Shown here piece after piece: positions 1-8,434 of a stretch of DNA of 64,000 nucleotides. The first letter of the stretch is position 1. The number at the start of each line of letters is the position of its first letter. Origin of the DNA: JBDTSW01 sp963758845. GTDB lineage: Bacteria; Actinomycetota; Thermoleophilia; Solirubrobacterales; 70-9. The notes under the pieces were generated by a model, which was given only the letters and a program-made list of their open reading frames with translations, was not told where the DNA came from and ran no database searches. The stretch lies in NCBI GenBank assembly GCA_963758845.1, contig CAVWWX010000002.1, positions 1,364,001-1,428,000 on the forward strand. The letters run 5' to 3'. Both the position numbers and the translations under genes were made by a program.

Positions 1-27
1 GCGTTCAATTTCGCGTGCGAGCAGGAG

Positions 28-51
28 TGTCGCTTTCCATGCAAAGCGGCA
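28..51. promoter_or_regulatory. Inverted-repeat operator, copy 1
   Basis: The arms are TGTCGCTTT and AAAGCGGCA (one mismatch to a perfect 9-bp inverted repeat) around a 6-nt spacer CCATGC. Related copies occur at 819-842 and 2079-2102. It lies beyond the 3' end of the first gene, so it may serve a minus-strand gene outside the window. The regulator is unknown. Confidence 0.55.
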
Positions 52-188
52 TAGCCGCTTCTCGTCCTGAAGCGCTACTCCCGCAGCCGGCGGCTTCGAG
101 GGCAGCATCGCTTGCGCGTCGCAGGGGCCGGACGTGGAGCACCGAGATGCGATCCCCCGCCGGGTTCGTCGCCGCCACCCGACGGGCA

Positions 189-668
189 CTAGCCTGCCGG
201 AGCCGCCGTACGCGGCACGAGGATCACGAGCGGGATCTCGCGCTCGGTTCGCCTCTGGTAATCGCGATAGGTGCCGTAGCTCTCGCAAACTCGCCGCCAT
301 AACCGGGCGCGCTCCTCGGGCGTCGCGACACGCGCATGCACCTCGCGCCGCTCCGAGCCCACCTGGACGGTGGTCTCGGGATGCGCACGCAGGTTGTGGA
401 ACCAGCCCGGGTGGCGCGGATACCCACCCTTCGAGGCGACGATCACGAGGTCCTCACCGTCCTCGATGTAGAGCAGCGGCGAAGTCCGCCTCGTGCCGCT
501 CTTCGCGCCGACGTGGTCGAGCAGCAGCATCGTAGGCAGGCCGGGGAGGGTATGGCCGATCCGGCCGCCGCTGAGCCGGTAGACGAGCGTGTGGCCCCTC
601 ATCAAGTGGTTCACGAGGGGCCACATCCGCTTCTCGACGCCGCGGGGAATGTCCACGCTCACAATCAT
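189..668 (-). CDS. Deazaflavin (F420)-dependent nitroreductase-family protein
   Basis: The 159-aa product resembles the Ddn/F420H2-dependent quinone reductase family, small split-barrel proteins that reduce quinones or nitro compounds with reduced F420. Family-like stretches are a GAKSGTRRTSPLLY segment in the middle, the GGYPRHPGWFHNLRAHP region that normally contacts the cofactor, and a C-terminal Y-x-x-Y-x-x-RT segment. Length fits the family (about 140-160 aa). The ATG at 668 is used; an internal ATG at 626 (MWPLVN) would remove 14 residues and has a slightly better GAGAAG upstream, so the start is uncertain. The gene is divergent from the ScyD-like gene, and an inverted-repeat operator lies between them. 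Substrate is not predictable. Confidence 0.75.
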   Translation of the reverse strand: MIVSVDIPRGVEKRMWPLVNHLMRGHTLVYRLSGGRIGHTLPGLPTMLLLDHVGAKSGTRRTSPLLYIEDGEDLVIVASKGGYPRHPGWFHNLRAHPETTVQVGSERREVHARVATPEERARLWRRVCESYGTYRDYQRRTEREIPLVILVPRTAAPAG

Positions 669-818
669 GCACGTCTCAGCCGCGGATGGCGAACCTGGGA
701 TTGGCCGAACGAGCCCGTGGCGCCGGACAGCAGCGAGCGCGCTCTCGCAGAATGAAAATCCGGAGGGCTGATGACGACCTGACACGCATCGGCAGGGCCG
801 AGCCCTCGGGCCGGACCT

Positions 819-842
819 ACGCGCTTTCCATGCAAAGCGACT
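819..842. promoter_or_regulatory. Inverted-repeat operator, copy 2
   Basis: ACGCGCTTT-CCATGC-AAAGCGACT lies in the 308-bp space between two divergent genes (starts at 668 minus and 977 plus). Copies 1 and 2 also share the downstream string TAG(C/T)CGCTT(T/C)TCGTCC, so the conserved block is about 40 nt. The position suits control of either or both genes. Apart from this element I see nothing else in 669-976. Confidence 0.55.
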
Positions 843-976
843 TAGTCGCTTTTCGTCCAAAGCCAGGCCTCGGATCGACCGGGGGTGTAGGGTCGTGGAG
901 ACGGCCGAACGGCCGATCGAGAGCCCGGGATCCCCGTGACCGCCTGTCCGGGGCGACCGAGCGGGAGGAGAGTCCC

Positions 977-1969
977 ATGAGTACTCACCTAAAGCTGCTG
1001 CTCTTGGCAGCGGCCGTGGTCGGGATGACCACGTCATCCACAGCAAGCGCCGCACCGCCCGCCCCGGCGCCCACCACCACCCAGCTGCTGACGGGCCTGG
1101 AGGGTGGCTCGGGTAGCACCGTCGGCCCCGGTGGCGCGCTGTACGTCACGGAAAGCGCAGCCGGCAGAATCTCGCGCGTCGATCCGAGGACCGGAGAGAT
1201 CACGACGTTCGCCAGCGGTCTGCCGCCGTCGATCATCGGCATCGGTGGGACGACCGACGTCGCGTTCATCGGCGGCACCGCGTACGCCTTGGTCACGGTT
1301 GTCGGCCCCCAGTTCGGTAGCAGCGACACCGTCGGCATCTACCGGATCGACGGCCCCGACACCTTCACCGTCGTCGCGGACATCGGCGCGTTTGCCGTGA
1401 GCAATCCGCCGGGATTTCCAATTGACATCCCAACCGGAGTCCAGTACGCGCTGGAGACCTACCGTGGCGGGTTCTTGGTCACGGACGGGCACCACAACCG
1501 GGTGTACCGGGTCACGCGCGACGGCGACGTCACCGAGCTGATCGCGTTCGGCAACATCGTCCCAACCGGGCTCGAGACATCGGGCAACACGATCTACATG
1601 GCCGAGGCCGGACCCGTCCCCCACGATCCGGCGGACGGCAAAGTGGTGTCGTTCGGGCCGAAGTCGCCGACCGCCACGGACGTCGCCTCCGGTGCCCCCC
1701 TCCTAGTCGACGTCGAGCGTGGACGCGGTCGTGATCTGTTCGCCCTCTCGCAGGGCGTATTCGGCGGCGGCGATCCGGGTGCTCCGGCGGCGCCGAACAC
1801 CGGCAGCCTCGTGAAGGTGAACGGGAACGGCACGTTCAGCGTCATCGTGGACGGCTTGGACCGGCCGACGTCGGTCGAGTTCATCAAGAACACGGCGTAC
1901 GTCGTCACGCTCACCGGGGAGATCTGGAAGGTCGAGAACCCGTCGGGTCCGCCCCACGGAGCGCACTAA
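977..1969 (+). CDS. Secreted ScyD/ScyE-type beta-propeller protein
   Basis: The 330-aa product has a clear Sec signal peptide (MSTHLKLLLLAAAVVG, then an Ala-rich cleavage region near residue 25). An NHL/SMP-30-like propeller follows, with repeats of the type GPGGALYVTE and GRISRVDP. This matches the ScyD/ScyE family, named after scytonemin-cluster proteins but widespread in actinobacteria, usually of unknown function. The ATG at 977 is chosen because GGGAGGAG sits 7 nt upstream and the signal peptide begins there; a longer upstream open frame is not supported. A strong hairpin follows the stop. Role in the envelope is not known. Confidence 0.8.
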   Translation: MSTHLKLLLLAAAVVGMTTSSTASAAPPAPAPTTTQLLTGLEGGSGSTVGPGGALYVTESAAGRISRVDPRTGEITTFASGLPPSIIGIGGTTDVAFIGGTAYALVTVVGPQFGSSDTVGIYRIDGPDTFTVVADIGAFAVSNPPGFPIDIPTGVQYALETYRGGFLVTDGHHNRVYRVTRDGDVTELIAFGNIVPTGLETSGNTIYMAEAGPVPHDPADGKVVSFGPKSPTATDVASGAPLLVDVERGRGRDLFALSQGVFGGGDPGAPAAPNTGSLVKVNGNGTFSVIVDGLDRPTSVEFIKNTAYVVTLTGEIWKVENPSGPPHGAH

Positions 1970-1993
1970 GACCCCGCAAAAGCGAAGCCGCCG

Positions 1994-2025
1994 CCCCGGA
2001 TCGCCGTGAGAACGGCGATCCGGGG
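1994..2025 (+). terminator. 14-bp hairpin terminator after the ScyD-like gene
   Basis: CCCCGGATCGCCGT (1994-2007) pairs perfectly with ACGGCGATCCGGGG (2012-2025) around a GAGA tetraloop, 25 nt after the stop codon. There is no T-run, as is common for high-GC actinobacterial terminators. Confidence 0.7.
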
Positions 2026-2078
2026 ACGGCTCCGCGCAGGCGAAGCTCAGACGGAGCGGGCCTCGGTCACGCGAGAAG

Positions 2079-2102
2079 TGTCGCTTTCCATAAAAAGCGA
2101 CA
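2079..2102. promoter_or_regulatory. Inverted-repeat operator, copy 3
   Basis: TGTCGCTTT-CCATAA-AAAGCGACA is a perfect 9-bp inverted repeat in the 379-bp gap before the stress-protein gene at 2349. It is the best copy of the motif also seen at 28-51 and 819-842. Between it and the gene there is a short tandem repeat of CCGAGGCGAC (2151-2170). Confidence 0.65.
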
Positions 2103-2348
2103 TATCCCGCGCGGGACACAGGTGGGACACTGATGCACGTTTTCAGCGACCCGAGGCGACCCGAGGCGACCCCAAACCCGCTTGGGCATGCATTCCTTCG
2201 GTTGCTGAAGCCATGGCGCGATGATGTGGATCATCGTGTTCACGACCGTCTACATCCTCTAGGCGGCCGGCCTCCCGCCACACGCCGACGCGCCCAGGCG
2301 TGGGCCGGGCGTGGCCGGCGCCGAGGCGTATCCTCAGGGCGGTCGGTC

Positions 2349-3011
2349 ATGCACAACCCGTTTCGCTCCGAAGCCGACGCTTTCCGCCTGGTGGTGATCT
2401 TCGCGGTCGCCGGGGCGGTCGTGGTCGCGGCCGCGGTGCTGATCGACCCGGCCGTCGGCGCCGTGGTCCTGGCAGCCGAGCTCGTCGTCGGGGTCTGGCT
2501 GGCCTTGCGGGAGTCCCGCTCGCCCCAGCCGCGCGGGCCCGCCGTGGTCGCGCGCAACGACGACGATGTTCACCGCATCCTCGTCGTCGCCAACGAGACC
2601 GTCGGCGGCAGGGCGCTGCTCGACGAGATCAGGTCACGCAGCGGCGGGGGCTCGAGCGAGATCCTGGTCGTCGTCCCCGCGCTCACCTCGTCGGCGCTCG
2701 AACACTGGTCGTCGGACGTGGACGCCGCGCTCGCCGACGCCCGCCGGCGCCTCGACGCCTCGGTCCAGGCGATGTCGGCGGCCGGGCTGCGCGCCTCGGG
2801 CCACGTCGGCGACCACCACGAGCCCGCAGCCGCGATCGAGGACGCGCTGCGCGAGTTCGCGGCCGACGAGGTCGTGATCTCGACGCACCCCAAGGGGCGC
2901 TCGCGCTGGCTGGAGAGCGGCGTGGTGGAGCGGGCCCGCGAGGACGTGCCGCTGCCCGTCACGCACGTGGTCGTCGACCTCGAGGCCGAGCCCGCGAACG
3001 TCCAACCCTGA
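2349..3011 (+). CDS. Membrane-anchored universal-stress-like protein
   Basis: The 220-aa product begins with about 15 residues, then two closely spaced hydrophobic segments (roughly 15-35 and 38-55). It continues into a soluble alpha/beta domain starting HRILVVANETVGG, which resembles a UspA/Rossmann-like fold. Later it has VVISTHPKGRSRWLESGVVERA, close to the G-x-x-G-x-x-x-x-G-S end motif of stress proteins but without a full ATP-binding motif. This architecture is frequent in actinobacteria. The start is the ATG directly before the first hydrophobic segment. Function is unknown; a stress or redox role is a guess from fold only. Confidence 0.65.
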   Translation: MHNPFRSEADAFRLVVIFAVAGAVVVAAAVLIDPAVGAVVLAAELVVGVWLALRESRSPQPRGPAVVARNDDDVHRILVVANETVGGRALLDEIRSRSGGGSSEILVVVPALTSSALEHWSSDVDAALADARRRLDASVQAMSAAGLRASGHVGDHHEPAAAIEDALREFAADEVVISTHPKGRSRWLESGVVERAREDVPLPVTHVVVDLEAEPANVQP

Positions 3012-3040
3012 GTCGCCGCGAACGCGCGGCGGCGACGCGC

Positions 3041-3751
3041 CTACTCGCAGTCCGGGTCGTCGGCGTTGTCGGCGCAGTTGGTAAGGAACTCGACCAGGAG
3101 CTCGAGGTCCGGGGGCGGGATCGTCTGGCCGTAGGTAGCCGGCATCACGTTGCCGAAGCCGGACACGATCTGGGCGGCCGGGTCGATGATCGACTCCTCG
3201 ATCTCGGCGGGCTGCTGGCCGGGCAGGTTCTCGTCGAGGTTGGGGCCGACGTTGCCGGAGGAGCCTGCGGCCTCCAGCGTGTGGCAGGAGCCGCAGCCGT
3301 TGTTGGCGAAGACCTGGCCGCCCTCGCCGCCGGGCGCGAGCGGCGGCTCGATCCCGGGTACGCCGGCGACGCTGCCCACGTACGCGGCGACGTTCTCGGC
3401 GTCCTGCCCGGTCACCAGGTCGGCCGGCATGTAGAGATCCGGGTTGTCGGGCGAGGCCGGGCGGGGGTTCTCGACCTGGTGCTGGACGATGCCCTCGATC
3501 GTGTCCTGGTCCATTCCCTGCTCGCGCGCCGCAAGGAACGCCTGGTCGAGGTTGGGCCCGACGTCGGCCGTCGTGGCGGCCTCCTGCAGCACGTGGCACG
3601 TACCGCACTTCGCGATGAACAGGTCACGGCCGCGCTCGAGGTCGGAATCCTCCTGCGCGTCACAGCCCGCGGCCACTGCGCTGCCGGCGAGGATCAACCC
3701 CAGCGCCACCGGCTTGAGGGCGGCGCGCAGGCGCTTGGAGCGACTCTTCAC
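3041..3751 (-). CDS. Diheme cytochrome c lipoprotein
   Basis: The 236-aa product has a lipoprotein signal with lipobox VAAGC near residue 28 and two class-I cytochrome c domains. The heme motifs are CGTCH near residue 50 and CGSCH near residue 155, each followed by a distal Met region (YMPADL and VMPATYG). It would carry electrons on the outer face of the membrane. It is transcribed in the same direction as the cytochrome-oxidase-like cluster just downstream of it in coordinate order, so it may be a partner of a terminal oxidase. GTG at 3751 is the likely start since the basic region KSRSKRLR and the lipoprotein signal follow at once. Confidence 0.85.
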   Translation of the reverse strand: MKSRSKRLRAALKPVALGLILAGSAVAAGCDAQEDSDLERGRDLFIAKCGTCHVLQEAATTADVGPNLDQAFLAAREQGMDQDTIEGIVQHQVENPRPASPDNPDLYMPADLVTGQDAENVAAYVGSVAGVPGIEPPLAPGGEGGQVFANNGCGSCHTLEAAGSSGNVGPNLDENLPGQQPAEIEESIIDPAAQIVSGFGNVMPATYGQTIPPPDLELLVEFLTNCADNADDPDCE

Positions 3752-3886
3752 CGTCGGAATCCTATTCAACCGGGCAGGCGGGCCAGTGACACCCCACGCC
3801 TGCGCTTGTACTAGGGTTGAGCCGATAAGCACTAACTCGCCGCGCGCCCGGATCGGGGCGCCGGGAAGGGACAAAGGGCACGCAGA

Positions 3887-4309
3887 GTGGAAGTTCGCGA
3901 GGGCATGTCGAGGCTGATCCTGACCGTGGGTCCGAGCCACACCCTGCGCGAGGCCGCGCGCCGGATGAGCGAGAAGCAGGTGGGTGCCGCCGTCGTGATC
4001 GACGAGGAGCAGCCCGGCCCCGGAATCGTCTCCGAGCGCGACCTCCTCTACTCATTGGGGCGCGGCGAGGATCCCGACGCCGAGCTCGTCGCGGACCATA
4101 TGACCGGAAGCATCATCTCCGCCGCTCCCGACTGGAGCCTGGAGCGTGCCGCGGTGGAGATGTCAAACCGCCACATCCGCCACCTCGTGGTCGTGGAGGG
4201 CGGCGAGCTCGTGGGGATCCTCTCGATGCGCGACATCGTGCGCGTCTGGACATCGGAGGGCGCCACCTCTGGCATGGAGCCGCCCTCGGCCGAGCAGGCG
4301 ACCGCCTGA
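3887..4309 (+). CDS. Two-CBS-domain protein
   Basis: The 140-aa product is almost only a CBS pair. CBS1 is about residues 7-60 (GPSHTLREAARRMSEKQVGA, GIVSERDLL) and CBS2 about 72-128 (SLERAAVEMSNRHIRHL, GILSMRDIV). Such stand-alone pairs bind adenosine nucleotides and regulate partner proteins; no partner can be named from sequence. The GTG start follows GGGAAGGGACAAAGG at a plausible distance. It is divergent from the cytochrome c gene, sharing a 135-bp intergenic region. Confidence 0.8.
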   Translation: MEVREGMSRLILTVGPSHTLREAARRMSEKQVGAAVVIDEEQPGPGIVSERDLLYSLGRGEDPDAELVADHMTGSIISAAPDWSLERAAVEMSNRHIRHLVVVEGGELVGILSMRDIVRVWTSEGATSGMEPPSAEQATA

Positions 4310-4339
4310 GGGCCGATCCAGGCGCTGCAGGGCCCCGGC

Positions 4340-4615
4340 CTAGTTGCCGCGGGCGCTTCGCATCGGCGTCGCTGGGAGCGGCGCCGTGGTGGGATCCTGG
4401 TGGCGAGGCATCCGGCGCAGGTCGGCGCCGACGTCGCGTGCCCACTTGCGAAGCGCGAGGAGGCCGAGGACCGCGCCGGCGGCCATCCAGACCCAGCCCG
4501 CGAAGATCCCCACCAGGACGCCCGCCAGTCCGAAGGCGACGAACGCGGGGGCCCACGAGGGCTCGGGGACGTAGACCAGCTCGGTCGGGGCGGGAGCTCT
4601 GCCGTTCTCGCCCAT
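4340..4615 (-). CDS. Small two-helix membrane protein of the oxidase cluster
   Basis: The 91-aa product has two adjacent hydrophobic helices (about residues 22-40 and 43-58), then a basic C-terminal tail. It is the last gene of the minus-strand oxidase cluster and its ATG overlaps the stop of the 36-aa gene (TGATG), so it is translationally coupled. It could correspond to an oxidase subunit IV-like small subunit, as actinobacterial oxidases carry such subunits, but there is no diagnostic motif. Function unknown. Confidence 0.55.
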   Translation of the reverse strand: MGENGRAPAPTELVYVPEPSWAPAFVAFGLAGVLVGIFAGWVWMAAGAVLGLLALRKWARDVGADLRRMPRHQDPTTAPLPATPMRSARGN

Positions 4616-4725
4616 CAGCCGATGTAGAGGATCGCCGCCAGAAAGGTGAGCCCGAGCACGGTCAAGGCCAATGCCGCGGCCCGGAGGCCGCTGACCAGGT
4701 TGCTCTGAGCAGTAGTGCGGTCCAT
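4615..4725 (-). CDS. 36-aa single-helix membrane peptide
   Basis: This short gene encodes a polar N-terminus (MDRTTAQSNLVSG) and one membrane helix (about residues 14-35). It sits 17 nt after the ctaB stop, and its stop overlaps the next start, so it appears to be a real member of the operon. Tiny single-helix subunits are known in cytochrome oxidases; that role here is an inference from position. Confidence 0.5.
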   Translation of the reverse strand: MDRTTAQSNLVSGLRAAALALTVLGLTFLAAILYIG

Positions 4726-4742
4726 GGTCGCGCCGGGTTCTA

Positions 4743-5732
4743 TCAGAGCGCCCTGTCGAGCGCCATGGCGCAGAAGAGCAGCGCCAGGTAGGCGAGCGAC
4801 GAGAGGTACAGCCGCAGCGCGGCGGGGCGGGAGGGGCGCAGGGCGAGGCGCACGGCCAGCCCCACGAAGGCCCCGCCCAGAACGAGGGCGCTGAGCAGGT
4901 AGGCGGCGCCGAACAGGCCGGTCGCGAAGGGCAGCACGGTGAACGCGGCCAGGACCACGCTGTAGAGCAGGATCTGGCGACGGGTTGCCTGCTCGCCCTT
5001 CACCACGGGCAGCATCGGCACGCCGGTGCGGGCGTAATCGTCCTTGATCAGCAGCGACAGGGCCCAGAAGTGGGGCGGCGTCCACAGGAACACGATCGCG
5101 AAGGGGTAGAGAGCGTCGAGCGTGAGCGATCCGGTGGCTGCCGCCCATCCGACCAGCGGCGGCATCGCGCCGGCCGCGCCCCCGATCACGATGTTCTGCG
5201 GCGTCAGCGGCTTGAGCCAGACGGTGTAGAGGAAGACGTAGCCCAACAGGCCGGTGAGCGCCAGCGCGGCGGCGAGCACGTTCACGGTGATGGCGAGCTG
5301 AACGGTCGCTAGGACGCCGAGCACGATCCCGAACACCAGGCCGTGCCAGGGCTCGATGCGTCCCGAGACGAGCGGCCGCGTGCGGGTACGGGCCATCCGG
5401 GCGTCGCGCTCGCGATCGATGTAGTGGTTGATCGCACCGGCGCCGCCGGCGGCCAGGTAGCCGCCCAGCATGGTCCACAGGATCACCGCGAGCGACGGGC
5501 CCGACGGGTCGGCGACGAACATCGTCGCCACCGTGGTCACGAGCAGCAGCGAGATGATTCGCGGCTTCGTCAGCGAGATGTAGTCGCGCACCGTCGCGGC
5601 CAGCGCGCGCGAGCGCTCGGCGGGGGCGCTCCCGCCGCGCCGGCGGACGGGCTCGGCCTGGGGGGGCAGCGGCGGCGCGTGCCCGGCCGGGCTCCTGGTC
5701 GTCGTCGTGGCGCTTTCCATCCGGCTAATCAT
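4743..5732 (-). CDS. ctaB: Protoheme IX farnesyltransferase (heme O synthase)
   Basis: The 329-aa product attaches a farnesyl group to heme b to give heme O, the precursor of heme A. It is a UbiA-superfamily membrane prenyltransferase. After a Pro-rich N-terminal extension of about 45 residues it has the family start DYISLTKPRI, the first Asp-rich motif NHYIDRERDARMARTRTRPL near residue 100, and about eight membrane helices. The catalytic motif is intact. It follows ctaA by 7 nt. ATG at 5732 is used, with an alternative ATG at 5720 (MESATTTT). Confidence 0.93.
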   Translation of the reverse strand: MISRMESATTTTRSPAGHAPPLPPQAEPVRRRGGSAPAERSRALAATVRDYISLTKPRIISLLLVTTVATMFVADPSGPSLAVILWTMLGGYLAAGGAGAINHYIDRERDARMARTRTRPLVSGRIEPWHGLVFGIVLGVLATVQLAITVNVLAAALALTGLLGYVFLYTVWLKPLTPQNIVIGGAAGAMPPLVGWAAATGSLTLDALYPFAIVFLWTPPHFWALSLLIKDDYARTGVPMLPVVKGEQATRRQILLYSVVLAAFTVLPFATGLFGAAYLLSALVLGGAFVGLAVRLALRPSRPAALRLYLSSLAYLALLFCAMALDRAL

Positions 5733-5739
5733 CCCGGTC

Positions 5740-6753
5740 TCACGCGGTCGCCGGGCTGGTCGTGGTGGACCCCTCGACGGCGCGGCTCGCCGGCAGCGAC
5801 GCGGGCAGCATCGAGGTGGCGGCCAGCATCACGACGCTCCAGAGGAACGTGCCGAGCATCAGATGCCCGGCGATCAGCCCGGCGTGCTCGCCCAGCATCA
5901 CGTTCGCGATGCCCAGGGCGATCTGGGCCGCAAGCAGCACCGACGCAAGCCAGAACTCGGGCCGGCGGATCCCCTGGCGCAGGGCCATCGCGGTCATCGC
6001 GAGCACCGCCGCTGCCGCCAGGTACATGAACGCGCGGTGCGTGAGCTGGATGTCGACCAGCCTGTCCTCGCCGAACGGCATGAAGCTTCCGATACAGCCC
6101 GGGAACTGCTCGCCGCACGCGGTGTGGGCGCCCAGCACCGGCTCGCTGGCGCGTCCCTCGCCCTCGGTACCGGCGACCAGGCCGCCGGCGACGATCGTGC
6201 CGAGGACCAGGACGCTGGCGAGAGCGGTGACCGCGCGCAGCCCGCGCGACGCCTCGACCCGGGGGGTCTGGGGGCTGGCCGCGCGCCGCAGCGCGATCAG
6301 GAGCGCGATCAGCAGCATCGCGAGGCCAAGGTGGGCGGCCACCAGCCACTCGTGCAGGCCCTCCTCGACGGTCAGCCCGCCCAGCGCGGCCTGCGCGAGC
6401 ACGAGGACGCCGGCCGCCACGGTGCCCCAGAAGATGCCGCGGTGCTGGCGCAGGTGGCGCCACGCGAGCCAGAACAGCACCAGGATCAGCACGCCGACCA
6501 CGGTGGCGGCGATCCGGTGCGAGAACTCGATAATCGACTCCGAGGTGGCCTGGGGGACGACGCCTCCCTCGCACAGCGGCCAGCCGTGGGTGCCGCTGCC
6601 GGCGGGCCCGCAGCCCAGGCCGGAATCGCTCACGCGGACGATCCCGCCGATGAGGACGAGGACCAGGGTTGCGACGATCGTGACGCTCGTGAGCCGGCGA
6701 AAGCGAGCGAGGGGATCGTTCGCTTCGCCACGAGAGGCGGCGACTGCGCTCAT
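5740..6753 (-). CDS. ctaA: Heme A synthase
   Basis: The 337-aa COX15/CtaA-type membrane protein oxidises heme O to heme A. The four expected heme-ligand His regions are visible: EFSHR near residue 78, AAHLGLA near 140, LTHRAFMY near 240 and AGHLMLGT near 295. Two Cys pairs lie in the extracytoplasmic loops (GLGCGP and LCEGG; TACGEQFPGC). About eight helices are predicted. The start lies 4 nt after the stop of the oxidase subunit I-like gene, so the genes are co-transcribed. The enzyme looks functional, in contrast with the oxidase subunits beside it. Confidence 0.92.
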   Translation of the reverse strand: MSAVAASRGEANDPLARFRRLTSVTIVATLVLVLIGGIVRVSDSGLGCGPAGSGTHGWPLCEGGVVPQATSESIIEFSHRIAATVVGVLILVLFWLAWRHLRQHRGIFWGTVAAGVLVLAQAALGGLTVEEGLHEWLVAAHLGLAMLLIALLIALRRAASPQTPRVEASRGLRAVTALASVLVLGTIVAGGLVAGTEGEGRASEPVLGAHTACGEQFPGCIGSFMPFGEDRLVDIQLTHRAFMYLAAAAVLAMTAMALRQGIRRPEFWLASVLLAAQIALGIANVMLGEHAGLIAGHLMLGTFLWSVVMLAATSMLPASLPASRAVEGSTTTSPATA

Positions 6754-6757
6754 GCGC

Positions 6758-8434
6758 TCAGGATAGGGAGGCGCCGTCGCCGCCGGTGCCGCGGCGCACG
6801 GCGTCGCGGATGTCCCTCAGCGGCTCGCCGCTGCGGACGTCAGGGACCGCGTCGAAGTTGTGCGGCGGAGGCGGTGAGAGCGCGAACCACTCGAGCGTCG
6901 AGCCGCCCCACGGGTCGTGCCCGGTGACGCGGCCGTTGCGGTAGCTGTGCGCCAGGCTCCCCAGCTCGAGGAAGGCCCCGATCACGAACAGGAAGGCGGC
7001 GAGCGACGCGAACAGGTTGAGCGCCGACAGGCCCTGGTCCTCCGGGTAGCGGAAGATGTCGACCTGCTGGCCCTCCAGGCCGGCGAAGAACATCATCAGG
7101 ACGTAGACGTTGAGCCCGGTGAACATCGCCAGCAGGGCCGCCTTGGGCAGGCCCTCGCCGACGCTACGCCCGGTCATCTTCGGCAGCCAGTAGTGAAGCG
7201 CCGCGAAGCCGCCGAAGATGGCGCCTCCGGCCAGCACGTACAGGGTGTCGCCCTGCGAGGCCGTGGTGTTGGCGAGCTGCCATCCCACCGGGATCACCGA
7301 GTAGCCCAGCTCGCCCGCGAGGCCGCAACCCATCGCCGAGATGGCGGCGGCGGCGTAGAGCAGCGCGGCGTTGACGCTCGCGGTCCCGCGCCAAAGGGTC
7401 GCGATCCAGACGAAGAACAGGGTCCCGATCGGCACCGCAAGCGCCAGGGCCAACGCCATCGCCGCGTACTGGAAGCCCTCGGCGATCGGCGCCGAGTACA
7501 TGTTCTGCATCCACGCCAGCGGCATCAGGACGCCGATGGAGATCATCGAGAAGGCCGCCGCGCGGTGGCTGAAGATCGGCTTGCGCGCCATCGTCGGCAG
7601 GATCTCGGAGATCACGCCGGAGGCGAACAGGATCACGATCGCGTAGATCCCTGTCATGAAGATGTAGGCCAGGTGCTGGTAGAGCAGCGGGGCCCCACCC
7701 TCGCCGGCGTCGAAGAAGACGCCGTCGAAATGGCGGTCGATCGTGAGCATCGCGAGCGCCGCCAACATCACGGGGCCGATGAAGATCAGTACGTAGGAGA
7801 TCACCGTCGTGGCCCAGCTGAACAGGGGGAGCCGGCGCCAGGCCATGCCCGGCGCGCGCATGCGCCGGACGGTTACCGCCATGTTCACGGCCCAGAGCAC
7901 GAAGCCCGCCGTGGCCAGGCCGACGCCCATGATCCAGTTGTCCATGCCACGACCCGGGTGGAAGGTCGTGTCCGAGAGCGGGGGCAGGCCCAGCACCCCG
8001 CCCTCGCCGGGGGTGTAGGCGAAGCTCGTGTAGAGGACCACGCCGCCCGCCAGGTAGAGCCACGCGGAGAGCAGGTTCAGGCGCGGGAAGGCGACGCCGC
8101 GCGCGCCGATCTGCAGCGGCACGATGTAGGTCGCGACGCCGAGGGCGATAGGGATGCAGAAGAAGACGGCGAAGGTGACGCCCGCGGCCGACAGGAGCCG
8201 CGCGAAGATCTCGGGGACGATGAGCGTCGAGTCGGGCACGATGAGCTGCACCCGCATCAGCGCCCACTGCGTGAGCGCGAGCACCAGGAACGTCACGGCG
8301 CCGCCCAGATAGAGCATCGCCACCGACTTGTGGTCGGCGCCCGTGGTGCGCTCGATCCACGGGGCCCGCCCCGGCGGGCCGGGCCGCGTGACGACCTCGG
8401 GACGGGCCTCGGTGGTGGCGACGGGCGGGCTCAT
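6758..8434 (-). CDS. Cytochrome c oxidase subunit I homologue lacking heme and copper ligands
   Basis: The 558-aa product aligns end to end with heme-copper oxidase subunit I: ADHK start, VPLQIGARGVAFPRLN (about residues 105-120), MRAPGM, FFD, YQHL, GVISEILP, LPKMTGR, and the usual C-terminal tail. Every landmark that should hold a metal ligand is changed. The helix II MHG motif reads SAAG (82-85). The GHPEVY copper-B/tyrosine motif reads MTGIYA (260-265). The helix VII HH pair reads QN (310-311). The helix X HFHY reads DTLY (396-399). The frame is open throughout and conserved between these sites. The gene is translationally coupled to subunit II (ATGA) and followed by ctaA and ctaB. It cannot be a normal oxidase; a structural or regulatory paralogue is inferred. 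Confidence 0.85.
   Translation of the reverse strand: MSPPVATTEARPEVVTRPGPPGRAPWIERTTGADHKSVAMLYLGGAVTFLVLALTQWALMRVQLIVPDSTLIVPEIFARLLSAAGVTFAVFFCIPIALGVATYIVPLQIGARGVAFPRLNLLSAWLYLAGGVVLYTSFAYTPGEGGVLGLPPLSDTTFHPGRGMDNWIMGVGLATAGFVLWAVNMAVTVRRMRAPGMAWRRLPLFSWATTVISYVLIFIGPVMLAALAMLTIDRHFDGVFFDAGEGGAPLLYQHLAYIFMTGIYAIVILFASGVISEILPTMARKPIFSHRAAAFSMISIGVLMPLAWMQNMYSAPIAEGFQYAAMALALALAVPIGTLFFVWIATLWRGTASVNAALLYAAAAISAMGCGLAGELGYSVIPVGWQLANTTASQGDTLYVLAGGAIFGGFAALHYWLPKMTGRSVGEGLPKAALLAMFTGLNVYVLMMFFAGLEGQQVDIFRYPEDQGLSALNLFASLAAFLFVIGAFLELGSLAHSYRNGRVTGHDPWGGSTLEWFALSPPPPHNFDAVPDVRSGEPLRDIRDAVRRGTGGDGASLS

Noticed and set aside
2147..2170. Tandem CCGAGGCGAC repeat
   Set aside because: There are only two copies of 10 bp, with no sign of a larger array or function.
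5709..5720. GCGCTTTCCAT resembling the operator at 28, 819 and 2079
   Set aside because: It is the start of ctaB read in reverse (ATGGAAAGCGCC) and lacks the second arm, so it is a chance match.
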